From positions 1-64,000 of the forward strand of contig CAZMNY010000031.1 of the NCBI GenBank assembly GCA_964567745.1: DNA of 64,000 bases. The letters are read 5' to 3'. Under the pieces are notes generated by a model. It searched no databases, was not told where the DNA came from, and worked only from the letters and a program-made list of their open reading frames with translations. This DNA is from CAZMNY01 sp964567745. GTDB lineage: Bacteria > Planctomycetota > Planctomycetia > Pirellulales > Pirellulaceae. The translations under genes were made by a program, and so were the position numbers. This document shows, in pieces, positions 36,995 to 46,162 of the stretch (the first letter of the stretch is position 1; each line of letters opens with the position of its first letter).

Positions 36995-37158
36995 CTGAGG
37001 CCGCTGGACATGGACAGACGAGACGCCACGAGCTGAGAAGCCGTCGCGATAACAGATAGTACGAGATCGATTTGGGAATTGCCGCGAACGATTGACTCGA
37101 TCGTTCGAGAGAACAGATGTGGTGAGTCAAAGAACCCACGAAGAAGAGGTATCAACTG

Positions 37159-38712
37159 ATGGCACTTCGAATTACAAGTATGGTCTTCGTCGCGTTGGTC
37201 ACCTTAGTGATCGTCCGTCTCGGCGGCAGTTTCGTTTTCGCGCAGGACGACGAATTTCGCACGTTTCGAGACAAGAGCGGCAAGCACGAAATTGAGGCTC
37301 AGTTCCTCGAGTTCAAGGACTCGAAAGTCGTACTGCTGCGCAAAGACGGGCGAAAAGTGTCCGTTTCGATGAATGTGCTCAGCGACGCCGATCGACAATT
37401 CGTTCGAGATCGACTTGCCAAGGAAAATGACGCCGCGCCAGGCGACAGCAACACATCCGTTGCGGCAAGATCCGCCGATAGCTCCGCTGATTCGACAGCT
37501 GGCGGCGGCAAGAAGAACTGGACGGATTGGCGCGGAGACGAGCGATTGGGCGTGACGGCTGGCAGCGGCCTGCTCGATTCATGGTCGTCGGACGGTCCCG
37601 AATTGCTATGGCGTTCGAAGGGACTTGGAAATGGCTACTCGAGCGTCGCCATCAAGGGAGATACGCTCTTCACGATGGGCCGCAACGACGATGGAAATTC
37701 CGAGTTGATCGCGGCGCACTTGCCCGGGGGCGACGTGATTTGGCGCCATACCGTCCGCGAGAGCGACGATCCGCCGAATTGCACGCCGGTGATCGACGGC
37801 GAACGAGTCTACGCGCTCGGTTTCAAAGGCAATCTGGTTTGTTGCGACGCGGCATCGGGCAAGGAGCTTTGGAGCAGGAGCTTCGATCGAGACTTCGGCG
37901 GTCGGATGATGTCGGGTTGGGGGTACAGTGAATCACCGTTGGTCGACGGCGACCAACTCATCTGCACGCCGGGCGCTGCAAACGCAATGCTTGCCGCATT
38001 GGACAAGAAGACCGGCCAGCCAATTTGGACGACGCCCATGCCTCGCGGCGCCGGCCCGGCAGGCAAGGATGGCGCCGGCTACTCGTCTCCCGTCATCTCG
38101 AATGGCGGTGGCGTAAAACATTACGTGCAGCTCGTCGGTCGAGGATTGATCGGCGTCGAGGCCAAGACCGGAAAACTGTTATGGGGCTACAACCGAATCG
38201 CCAACGGCACGGCCAACGTCCCAACGCCGATCGTTAGCGACGACTTCGTTTTCGGATCGAGCGGTTACCGAGACGGCGGTTCGGCGTTGCTGAAGTTGGA
38301 AAAATCGGGACGCGGCGTGAAGGCGACCGAGGTCTACTACATGCCGGGAAACAAAACTCAGAATCACCATGGCGGCATGATTCTCATCGGTGACCACATC
38401 TACATGGGCGAGGGCCACAACAACGGTTTCCCTCTGTGCTTGAATTGGAAGACCGGCCGGGACGCTTGGCGGCCTGGTCGCGGTCCCGGCACCGGATCCG
38501 CCGCGATCATCGCCGCGGACGGACACCTCTATTTTCGATACCAAAATGGAACGATGGCGTTGATCGAAGCGACGCCAGACGAATTTCGGCTCAAAGGCAA
38601 ATTCCGACTTGCCGCTGTCAATGGAAACAGTTGGCCCCACCCGACCATCTACGGCGGTCGGCTCTACATTCGGGATCAAAACGAACTACTTTGCTACAAC
38701 CTCGAGAAATAA
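37159..38712 (+). CDS. Exported SHD1 + PQQ-type beta-propeller protein
   Basis: 517 residues, with an AGAGG site 9 nt upstream of the ATG. Signal peptide: VFVALVTLVIVRLGGSFVFAQ. SHD1 domain at about 32-85 (FRTFRDKSGKHEIEAQFL...NVLSDADRQFV). A Ser/Ala linker follows, then a BamB/PQQ-like beta propeller from about 115 (WTDWRGDERLGVT, with repeated blade motifs such as GKELWSR, AKTGKLLWGYN and YFRYQNGTMALIEA). Such propellers bind proteins, or PQQ in dehydrogenases; no PQQ-binding residues can be confirmed here. Its role is probably periplasmic or at the cell surface. Confidence 0.9.
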   Translation: MALRITSMVFVALVTLVIVRLGGSFVFAQDDEFRTFRDKSGKHEIEAQFLEFKDSKVVLLRKDGRKVSVSMNVLSDADRQFVRDRLAKENDAAPGDSNTSVAARSADSSADSTAGGGKKNWTDWRGDERLGVTAGSGLLDSWSSDGPELLWRSKGLGNGYSSVAIKGDTLFTMGRNDDGNSELIAAHLPGGDVIWRHTVRESDDPPNCTPVIDGERVYALGFKGNLVCCDAASGKELWSRSFDRDFGGRMMSGWGYSESPLVDGDQLICTPGAANAMLAALDKKTGQPIWTTPMPRGAGPAGKDGAGYSSPVISNGGGVKHYVQLVGRGLIGVEAKTGKLLWGYNRIANGTANVPTPIVSDDFVFGSSGYRDGGSALLKLEKSGRGVKATEVYYMPGNKTQNHHGGMILIGDHIYMGEGHNNGFPLCLNWKTGRDAWRPGRGPGTGSAAIIAADGHLYFRYQNGTMALIEATPDEFRLKGKFRLAAVNGNSWPHPTIYGGRLYIRDQNELLCYNLEK

Positions 38713-38770
38713 GAACAGAGTCGAATCGATCGAGCCCGACCAATCGGAACGCAGTCGAGATGCGCCCATT

Positions 38771-39439
38771 CTACTCGGCTCGTTTCGTGTCGGCTCGCTC
38801 CATGTCGGCTTGAGCTTTCGCGACGTCGAGGTTTTCGCGATGAGCCGCCGCGCGCAGCAAATACGCTTCGCTCAGTTTCGGATTGATTTTGATCGCGCTG
38901 GAAAAATCGCGGATCGCTTCGTTCGTGCGACCGAGTTTTGAAAACGCAATGCCTCGGCTCACATACGCTCGTTCGAGTCGAGGCTGATGCTCTAGCGTTT
39001 GCGAATAGGCCTCGATCGCCGAGTTGAACTCTTCTTTCTCCAAGAACACGAAACCGAGGTTGTAGAGAGCGGCCGCGTCGCGCGGATTGCGACTCAAGAC
39101 GCGTTCGAGATCCCGCTTGGCCTCGTCCAAACGACCAAGTTGCGCCCGGCAGGCACCCCGATTGCGAAGCGCCGCCGTGTGTGATGGCGACGCTTTGAGC
39201 ACTCGATCAAAGATTCTCTCAGCCGCTGCGAATCTTTGCCGCTTTGCCAAGCCGAGCCCGCGAGAGTAGCTGCTCTCGAGCTCGCTGCGCGCTTCCAGAT
39301 CAGGATCCATCGGCACCGCTGACGTCGGGTGGCTTGGCTGGGCGGTTGACGCCGCGGCCGGCGTCGAACGAGAATTCGCCGGCGCGCAACCTAAGGCAAG
39401 GACCAACAGTAATCCCATGCCGTACGTTTGTCGCATCAT
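38771..39439 (-). CDS. TPR-repeat lipoprotein
   Basis: 222 residues. LLLVLALGCAPANS is a lipoprotein signal with Cys near residue 18. The rest is mostly tetratricopeptide repeats (four to five units, about residues 50-210), for example AAALYNLGFVFLEKEEFNSA and AYVSRGIAFSKLGRTNEA. TPR lipoproteins act as scaffolds in envelope complexes. It converges with the SHD1/propeller gene and is divergent from glcD. Confidence 0.88.
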   Translation of the reverse strand: MMRQTYGMGLLLVLALGCAPANSRSTPAAASTAQPSHPTSAVPMDPDLEARSELESSYSRGLGLAKRQRFAAAERIFDRVLKASPSHTAALRNRGACRAQLGRLDEAKRDLERVLSRNPRDAAALYNLGFVFLEKEEFNSAIEAYSQTLEHQPRLERAYVSRGIAFSKLGRTNEAIRDFSSAIKINPKLSEAYLLRAAAHRENLDVAKAQADMERADTKRAE

Positions 39440-39620
39440 TAGTCGCTTTCAACACCGGTGACGAATCGCAAGCCAGCCGACTCATGCCGGATTAACGGCG
39501 GGGCAACCGGTTTGTATCCCATCCGATTCAATCTATGATGGCGGCAACGCAGACTCATTACGCCGCCCACTTTAGCATCTGCCAACCGCATCGCCACTCG
39601 TCCATTCCAGGCTGCAGCCA

Positions 39621-41060
39621 ATGTCCTCAACGATCGCCGCCGACATTATTGACCAGTTTCGCGGCATCGTCGGTGCCGACAGCGTCTTGACGGCCGACTC
39701 GGACCTGATGGTGTATGAGTGTGATGGGTTTGTGATGGAGAAAAACAGCCCCGACGTCGTGGTCTTTCCGCACACCACAGAGCAAGTCGCCGCCATCGTG
39801 CAAATTTGCAACTCCGCGGGCCTCTCCTTCATACCGCGCGGCGCAGGAACGAGCCTGGCGGGCGGTTGCCTGCCGATTGGCGGCGGCGTGATGATCGTCA
39901 TGACTCGCATGAAAGAGATTCTCGAAATCAACATGCGAGATCGGTACGCCGTCGTGCAGCCCGGCGTCGTCAACGTCTGGCTGACTCAGCGTCTGCGGGG
40001 AACCGGTTTTCACTATGCCCCTGATCCGTCGAGCCAAGGCGCGTGCACTTTGGGCGGCAACGTCGCGACCAATTCTGGCGGACCGCACACGCTCAAGTAC
40101 GGCGTGACGGTAAACCATGTGATGGGAATCGAAGCCGTCTTAGCGGACGGACAAGTCGTTCGTTACGGCGGTCCCGTGGAGGACAACCCCGGCTTGGATT
40201 TGGTTGGAACCATTGTCGGCAGCGAGGGAACTCTGGCCATCGTCACCAAAGTTTGGGTGCGATTGACGCGTGATCCTCAAGGGTATCGCACGATGTTGGC
40301 TATCTTCGAAACCGCCGACGACGCGACCAACGCGATCAGCGACATCATTGGCGCCGGCATCATCCCTGCGGCGCTCGAAATGATGGATCAAGGGATCGTC
40401 GAGGCGCTTGAGCAAGCATTTCATTTCGGATTTCCGCTAGACGCTGGCGCCGTCCTACTGATTGAGGTCGATGGACTTGAAGCGGGCCTAGATCAGCAGC
40501 GGGACCAGATCGTCGAGATATGCAACCATCACGGCGCGAGAGAGACGAGGCAGGCGGAGAGCGAGGATGAACGCCAACGACTTTGGAAGTGTCGCAAGCA
40601 GGCCTTCGGTGCCATCGGTCGATTGAGCCCCAGCTATTGCACACAGGACGGAGTCGTCCCGCGAACCAAGCTTCCTCAAATGCTCAAGCGAATCAGCGAG
40701 ATCGGCGAGACGCATCAGCTGCGAATCGTCAACGTGTTTCACGCCGGCGACGGCAACTTACACCCGATTCTGCTTTTCGATGAGCGCGACGAACAACAGA
40801 CCGCGCGCGTGCTTGACGCCAGTCATGAAATTCTTGAAGAGTGTTTGGCGTTGGGCGGCAGCGTGTCGGGTGAGCATGGAATCGGCGTCGAAAAAATCGG
40901 CTTCATGAATCGTATGTTTAGCACAGATGATCTCGATGTCATGGCCCGCCTTCGAGACGCATTCAATCCCCAGAGCCGCCTGAGCCCTGGCAAAGTCTTG
41001 CCGACGGCCGGCGCGTGCGGGATGGAGCAGATACGGCCGGGTCGCCGCGCGGCGCTGTGA
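39621..41060 (+). CDS. glcD: Glycolate oxidase subunit GlcD
   Basis: 479 residues. An FAD-binding type-4 (PCMH) domain covers the N-terminal half (VVVFPHTTEQVAAIV, PRGAGTSLAGGCLP, GGNVATNSGGPHTLKYG), and the FAD-oxidase C-terminal domain carries HAGDGNLHPILLFDERD and SVSGEHGIGVEKIGFM. GlcD is the catalytic flavoprotein that oxidises glycolate to glyoxylate; D-lactate dehydrogenase is a close alternative, but the following GlcE- and GlcF-like genes favour glycolate. First gene of a three-gene operon. Confidence 0.95.
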   Translation: MSSTIAADIIDQFRGIVGADSVLTADSDLMVYECDGFVMEKNSPDVVVFPHTTEQVAAIVQICNSAGLSFIPRGAGTSLAGGCLPIGGGVMIVMTRMKEILEINMRDRYAVVQPGVVNVWLTQRLRGTGFHYAPDPSSQGACTLGGNVATNSGGPHTLKYGVTVNHVMGIEAVLADGQVVRYGGPVEDNPGLDLVGTIVGSEGTLAIVTKVWVRLTRDPQGYRTMLAIFETADDATNAISDIIGAGIIPAALEMMDQGIVEALEQAFHFGFPLDAGAVLLIEVDGLEAGLDQQRDQIVEICNHHGARETRQAESEDERQRLWKCRKQAFGAIGRLSPSYCTQDGVVPRTKLPQMLKRISEIGETHQLRIVNVFHAGDGNLHPILLFDERDEQQTARVLDASHEILEECLALGGSVSGEHGIGVEKIGFMNRMFSTDDLDVMARLRDAFNPQSRLSPGKVLPTAGACGMEQIRPGRRAAL

Positions 41061-41104
41061 TTCGAAACGAAGTCTAGAGAAAAGTTAGTTGAGGACGATT
41101 GTAC

Positions 41105-42337
41105 GTGAACCCGATCGATTTGCTTCCTATCGAAAAGACGATTGATCCTTCGACGCAAGAGGAAGTCGCGGAAATAGTTCGAGTGTCCTTCGGCGGATCA
41201 CGACCGCTCTATATCGTCGGCGGAGGCACTAGCCTCGAGCAGGGAGTTCGCGCGGACCAACCAGGGGACGCTCTGCAATTGGGCAAGCTGGACGCGGTCA
41301 TTGACTACCCGACGCGCGACATGACGATCACGGTTGAAGCGGGCGTCACCATGGCGTCACTCGCCGCTCGACTCGCGGAAAACAATCAGGAACTGCCTGT
41401 CGACGCGCCGTTCGCCGACTCTGCGACCATTGGCGGCGTGATCGCCTCCAACTGGAATGGACCTCGTCGTTACGGCCTGGGAACAATCCGCGATTATGTC
41501 GTCGGCATCAGCGCAATCGATGGACGCGGCGTTGCGTTTCAAGGGGGCGGTCGAGTTGTTAAGAACGTCGCGGGTTACGATTTTTGCAAGCTCCTCACGG
41601 GATCTTTTGGCGCTTTGGCGGTAGTTACCCAAGTCACTCTGAAACTTCGGCCCATTGCCGCGCGGCGGCGAATCGTCTTGGCGAGATGCGAGAATCTCGA
41701 ACTGGCCGAGTCGATCATGAAGGGGCAAATCGACACGCAAGTGATGCTCGCAGGACTGGAGTTCTTGTCGGGCCCCGGCTGGAACTGGAGCTCAGAAACG
41801 CCGGAACAACCGCGCCCGCCCGCCTGCATCATGGTGGCGATGTTGGAAGGGACGGACACGGAAGTCGATTGGATGACAAGTCGTCTGGAGGAAGAGTGGT
41901 GCTGGTGCGGCGCGAAGAATGTCGAAGTCCTCTCGCCAGAACGCGAATCGCAAATGCGTGATGCCATCGTCGCGGTTTCCGCGTCCAAGAAATCGGCTCT
42001 CACTTTGAAAGCGAACCTCCCGCCAAGCAACGTCGGTCGGTTCGTTCAAACGATCGGTGATCACGCACAGGACGCGACGCTACAGTGCCACGCGGGAAAT
42101 GGCATCGTCCTGATGAGCGTTCCAAACATTGCAGAGTCCGATAGCCCACAAGCAATCTGCGATCGAGTGCAGACGTTCGCCGAAGAACTCGGAGGCTGCG
42201 CCATCGTTCTATCCTGTTCTACGAATGGCGAGTTGAATCGAAAAGCGATATGGGGTTCAGATGCCGCCTCGCCGATGATGCAATCCGTGAAACGTCAGTT
42301 TGATCCCAAGAATCTGCTCAACCCAGGGCGCACATAG
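41105..42337 (+). CDS. glcE: Glycolate oxidase subunit GlcE
   Basis: 410 residues from GTG 41105, which has a GAGGA site 9 nt upstream; TTG 41099 in the same frame is too close to that site. The FAD-binding type-4 domain shows YIVGGGTSLEQG, VEAGVTMASLA, DAPFADSATIGGVIASNWNG and GRVVKNVAGYDFCKLLTGSFG. The C-terminal region is shorter than in GlcD, as usual for GlcE. Part of the membrane-linked GlcDEF complex. Confidence 0.93.
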   Translation: MNPIDLLPIEKTIDPSTQEEVAEIVRVSFGGSRPLYIVGGGTSLEQGVRADQPGDALQLGKLDAVIDYPTRDMTITVEAGVTMASLAARLAENNQELPVDAPFADSATIGGVIASNWNGPRRYGLGTIRDYVVGISAIDGRGVAFQGGGRVVKNVAGYDFCKLLTGSFGALAVVTQVTLKLRPIAARRRIVLARCENLELAESIMKGQIDTQVMLAGLEFLSGPGWNWSSETPEQPRPPACIMVAMLEGTDTEVDWMTSRLEEEWCWCGAKNVEVLSPERESQMRDAIVAVSASKKSALTLKANLPPSNVGRFVQTIGDHAQDATLQCHAGNGIVLMSVPNIAESDSPQAICDRVQTFAEELGGCAIVLSCSTNGELNRKAIWGSDAASPMMQSVKRQFDPKNLLNPGRT

Positions 42338-42382
42338 TGCATTGTCAGTTTTGAGAATGAACGACGGATAGCATACTCGATT

Positions 42383-43693
42383 ATGAATCAGCGCGAACAG
42401 AACGTCGGAGCTTCGATCGATTACGAGCGGTTCTTGGACTGTGTCCATTGCGGACTCTGTACAGCGGCTTGCCCCACCTACGTCGAACTCGGAGATGAAA
42501 ACGACAGTCCGCGCGGCCGGATCTACTTGATGCGTAACGTTGTCGACGGCCGGTTGGAGATGTCACCCGAAGTTCGCCGTCATTTGGAGCTCTGCCTCGA
42601 CTGTCGCGCATGCGAATCGGCGTGTCCGTCGGGAGTGCAATACGGAAAGCTGATCGAACCGTTTCGAATCGACATGGAGGCCGGCGCGCCGAAAACAGCC
42701 GATTGGTTCCATCGCTGGATCCTCTTTGGGCTGTTTCCCAGCCGAGGCCGATTGAGTTGGTCTCTAGTGCCGGCGCGCTTGGCGCAACAGCTCGGCTTAC
42801 ACCGCGCGTTTGTCCGGTCGGGAATGTGGAAGTGGCTGCCGGCCAGGCTGGGGCGCTTAGTGACATTGCTACCGCGTCTCGGAAAAAGGCAGCGCGAGTT
42901 GCCGGGGCGACTGCCCGCGATTGGGCCGCGTCGAGCCAAAGTCGCATTGTTCCTGGGCTGCGTGGCGGACGCGATGTTTCGGCCGACCCATTGGGCGACC
43001 GCGCGCGTCCTGCAGGAGAACGGCTGCGAAGTCGTGATTCCTAGACAGCAACAATGCTGCGGTGCGATTCACTTTCACGCCGGAAATGCCGACCCAGCGC
43101 GGCGGCTCGCCGATATCAACGCGAGCTCGCTGCTTTCGGAGAACATCGACGCCGTGATCGTCAATGTCGCAGGCTGCGGCGCCATGCTCAAAGACTACGA
43201 TCATCTTTGGCATTCCGACGGGTCAGCGGACGATCAGACGGCCCGTGAGTCGCTGGCTCGCAAGACCATGGACATCAGCGAGTTCCTCGACCAGCTAGGG
43301 ATGATCCCGCCGACCGGCGAACTGCCGATGAAAGTGACTTATCACGACGCCTGCCACCTCGCTCACGCGCAACAAGTCCGATCGCAACCGCGAAATCTAC
43401 TGCGGCAGATTCCTGGCTTGGAGTTGGTCGAATTGACCGAGTCGGAAATCTGCTGCGGTGCGGCGGGAACGTATAACATCACCGAACCCGAAATGGCAGA
43501 TCGATTGGGAGCGAGAAAGCTCGAGAACATTCGCCGCACTGGAGCTCAAGTCGTCGTGACCGCCAACGCCGGCTGCCTTCTCCAAATTGCTCGTCAGGCC
43601 AGCATGAAAGGCGAGCCGATCTCGATCGCGCACCCCGTCGACCTACTCGACCTGAGCTATCGCCGCGAACCGTTTCCAACGCAAGACGATTGA
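42383..43693 (+). CDS. glcF: Glycolate oxidase iron-sulfur subunit GlcF
   Basis: 436 residues. Two 4Fe-4S clusters at the N-terminus (CVHCGLCTAACP and CLDCRACESACP) and two CCG domains (CCGAIHFHAG and CCGAAGTYN) in the second half, the layout of GlcF and related heterodisulfide-reductase-like subunits. It passes electrons from the GlcDE flavoproteins to the respiratory chain. The stop codon is 2 bp from the stop of the convergent kinase gene. Confidence 0.95.
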   Translation: MNQREQNVGASIDYERFLDCVHCGLCTAACPTYVELGDENDSPRGRIYLMRNVVDGRLEMSPEVRRHLELCLDCRACESACPSGVQYGKLIEPFRIDMEAGAPKTADWFHRWILFGLFPSRGRLSWSLVPARLAQQLGLHRAFVRSGMWKWLPARLGRLVTLLPRLGKRQRELPGRLPAIGPRRAKVALFLGCVADAMFRPTHWATARVLQENGCEVVIPRQQQCCGAIHFHAGNADPARRLADINASSLLSENIDAVIVNVAGCGAMLKDYDHLWHSDGSADDQTARESLARKTMDISEFLDQLGMIPPTGELPMKVTYHDACHLAHAQQVRSQPRNLLRQIPGLELVELTESEICCGAAGTYNITEPEMADRLGARKLENIRRTGAQVVVTANAGCLLQIARQASMKGEPISIAHPVDLLDLSYRREPFPTQDD

Positions 43694-43695
43694 GA

Positions 43696-44598
43696 TCAAA
43701 TCGCCTGAGCTCGCGCCACTGGCGCAGCGCGTTGATCGAAGCACTCGACCTCAAGTTTCAAGAGCGATTGCTGAACACGACGGAGCGACGGACGTTCGGC
43801 CGGATCTTTGGCCAGCAGGCGTTTGATGATCCGCGCACATGTGTCGGAGAGATGTGGGGCGCGGGCGCGGATGTCAGGTATCGCCGCCGAACGATGGGCA
43901 TCGGCGAGTTGTATCGCGTCGGGCGCAACGAAGGGAGGCTTCGACGATAGTAGCTCGAACGCCATCGCGCCCAGGCTGTAGAGATCGCTGGCGGGCGTCG
44001 GCGATCCTCCATCGTGAATCTCGCCGGCCGCATACGCTGGCGTTGCGAGCAGGAGCGACTGCTCATGATGCGTCGCGGCAAACCTGCGAGCAAAGCCGAG
44101 GTCGATGAGCGTCGCGTGGTTCTCGGCGTTGACGATAACGTTGGCTGGCTTGATGTCGCCGTGGGCGAAACCTGCTTGGTGCAGCACTTCGAGAGCAGAA
44201 AGTATCTGTCGAAGAATCGAGAATGCGAGCGCAGGAGGCGCCGGCCCCCAACGCCCAATTCGCTCCGCCAATGAACCACCAGCGAAGAACGGGAAGACGA
44301 GATAGGCGTCGTCGCCCCAGTCGGCTTCAAGCAGCGGTGGAAGGTGGGTGCCAGTAGCGGCCGAGCAGGCGGACACCTCATTGCGCAGCAACCGCTCCAC
44401 TAGATCAGCCGAAACGCCAGGGCTGCCGCACTTGATCACATAGTCGGATGGCCAATCCGCCCCTCGATTTGCCGGCCTCGCTCGAAAAACCCGAGTTGCC
44501 CGGCCTTCGCCAAGGAGGCTCGTGAACTGCCACCGCGTCGCCTCGTGGCGATCGGGCGCCAGCGACTCGTGTTGCTCGTTTTCGCGTGTCTTGTTCAT
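43696..44598 (-). CDS. Soluble Ser/Thr protein kinase
   Basis: 300 residues from ATG 44598 (the frame is open a further 24 nt). Hanks-type kinase features: a glycine loop GEGRATRVF, the lysine in DYVIKCG, an HGDIKPANVIV catalytic loop, DLGFA in place of DFG, and TPAYAAGE as the APE equivalent. HGD rather than HRD makes it a non-RD kinase, so activation by activation-loop phosphorylation is less certain. No transmembrane segment or extra domain is present, unlike many planctomycete kinases. Its target is unknown. Confidence 0.9.
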   Translation of the reverse strand: MNKTRENEQHESLAPDRHEATRWQFTSLLGEGRATRVFRARPANRGADWPSDYVIKCGSPGVSADLVERLLRNEVSACSAATGTHLPPLLEADWGDDAYLVFPFFAGGSLAERIGRWGPAPPALAFSILRQILSALEVLHQAGFAHGDIKPANVIVNAENHATLIDLGFARRFAATHHEQSLLLATPAYAAGEIHDGGSPTPASDLYSLGAMAFELLSSKPPFVAPDAIQLADAHRSAAIPDIRARAPHLSDTCARIIKRLLAKDPAERPSLRRVQQSLLKLEVECFDQRAAPVARAQAI

Positions 44599-44880
44599 GG
44601 AGGCGATTTTTGTGCGAGCCAACTTGAAATGATTGCGGCGTCCTTGTCGTCATTCTTTTATCGACCTCCCAACTTTTGACCTTGGCAACTTTCGCTCTAT
44701 CCCCCCCAAACCGTTCAGCCGTTCCACGCGCGCGCCCCTTGAGACTCGGCGCTGAGCGATTTAGAATCCGGTTGACAGTCGTCGGCTGGCGTTCGGTCCA
44801 GCCCCGTTCAGGTTCTTGCAAACCATCGCCCAATAACCACAAACTGGTCCAGCCGTTTAATCTGGCACACAGGAGTCAAC

Positions 44881-46023
44881 ATGTTGACGAGACGTAATCA
44901 TGGATTCGGCCTGGTATCGCTGGCCGCTATGCTTCCAGCCATGCTTTTTGCTGCGATCGTCGGCTGCGGAGGCAGCGAGGGGTATCAGCCAGTCGCACCG
45001 ATCGTCGAGTCGGGAAGTGAAACCACGACGCCAGGCGAAGCGACAACAGCGGGCGAAACAAAATCTGGCGATGGGACCGGCGCGACCGAGAAGAAGCGAC
45101 TGCAGATTGCATTTGTGACCAACCAGATTGCGGACTTCTGGAAAATCGCTAAAGCCGGCTGCATTCAAGCTGAGAAAGATTTTGACGTCGATGTCGATGT
45201 GCGAATGCCCGCGGAAGCGACTGCGGTCGAACAACAGCGGATTGTCGAAGACCTGCTCAACTCAGGTATCAACGCGATCGCAATCAGCCCGCTCGATGCG
45301 GACAACCAGAAAGGACTGATCAACGACATCGCCTCCAAGATCCCGCTGATCACGCAAGACTCGGATGCGCCGGGTACTGATCGGCTGATGTACATCGGGA
45401 TGGACAACTACGAGGCGGGCCGCATGTGCGGAAAACTCGTCAAAAAAGCGCTTCCCGATGGAGGCAAAATCATGCTGTTCATCGGTCGCTTGGAGCAAGA
45501 CAACTCGAAGCAACGCCGACAAGGCGTGATCGATGAACTGCTCGATCGCAGTCAGGACCGTACGCGATACGACAAACCCGTCGATGCTCCCGTGGTCGGC
45601 GAGAAGTATACGATTATCGGGACGCTTACCGACGGCGGAAAACAGGACGACTGTAAACGCAAGGCCGAGGACGCTTTGAATACCTACCCCGAGATGAATG
45701 GGATGGTCGGTCTTTTTGAATACAATCCCGTCGCCATTCTGGAAGCTGTCAAGCAAGCCGACAAGGTTGGCAAGGTTCAAGTCATCGGATTCGACGAGAA
45801 CAAAGCGACACTGCAAGCCATTCGCGACGGCCAATGCATCGGCACGGTCGTACAGAATCCGTACGAGTACGGGTACCAGTCCGTATCCATTCTGACAAAG
45901 ATCCTTCGCGAGGGAAAATCGGCAGTGCCGAAGGAGACTTCCGTCTTCATTCCAGCGCGATCCATAACCAAAGACAACGTCGATAACTACGAAGACGACC
46001 TGAACGCGAAAATAGGCGAATAG
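44881..46023 (+). CDS. Sugar ABC transporter substrate-binding lipoprotein
   Basis: 380 residues. The N-terminus is a lipoprotein signal (FAAIVGCGG). After a Thr/Gly/Glu-rich linker the mature domain is a periplasmic-binding type-1 fold of the ribose/galactose type: IAFVTNQIADFWKIAKAG, AIAISPLDADNQKGLI, QDSDAPGTDRLMYIGMDNYEAG and VIGFDENKATLQAIRDGQCIGTVVQNPYEYG. The ligand is probably a monosaccharide or inositol. First gene of a three-gene importer operon. Confidence 0.95.
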   Translation: MLTRRNHGFGLVSLAAMLPAMLFAAIVGCGGSEGYQPVAPIVESGSETTTPGEATTAGETKSGDGTGATEKKRLQIAFVTNQIADFWKIAKAGCIQAEKDFDVDVDVRMPAEATAVEQQRIVEDLLNSGINAIAISPLDADNQKGLINDIASKIPLITQDSDAPGTDRLMYIGMDNYEAGRMCGKLVKKALPDGGKIMLFIGRLEQDNSKQRRQGVIDELLDRSQDRTRYDKPVDAPVVGEKYTIIGTLTDGGKQDDCKRKAEDALNTYPEMNGMVGLFEYNPVAILEAVKQADKVGKVQVIGFDENKATLQAIRDGQCIGTVVQNPYEYGYQSVSILTKILREGKSAVPKETSVFIPARSITKDNVDNYEDDLNAKIGE

Positions 46024-46162
46024 CGATCGGCGAAGGCGGGAATTGCGCCCCCATATCCCAATTCGATCCAAGCCTCGGAAGCAACGAAGCGAACGATGCA
46101 TTGGCGGGAGCGCTACTAGTTTGCAGGTCATTGCCGCACACGCAGAAGTACAATTGGCCTAA

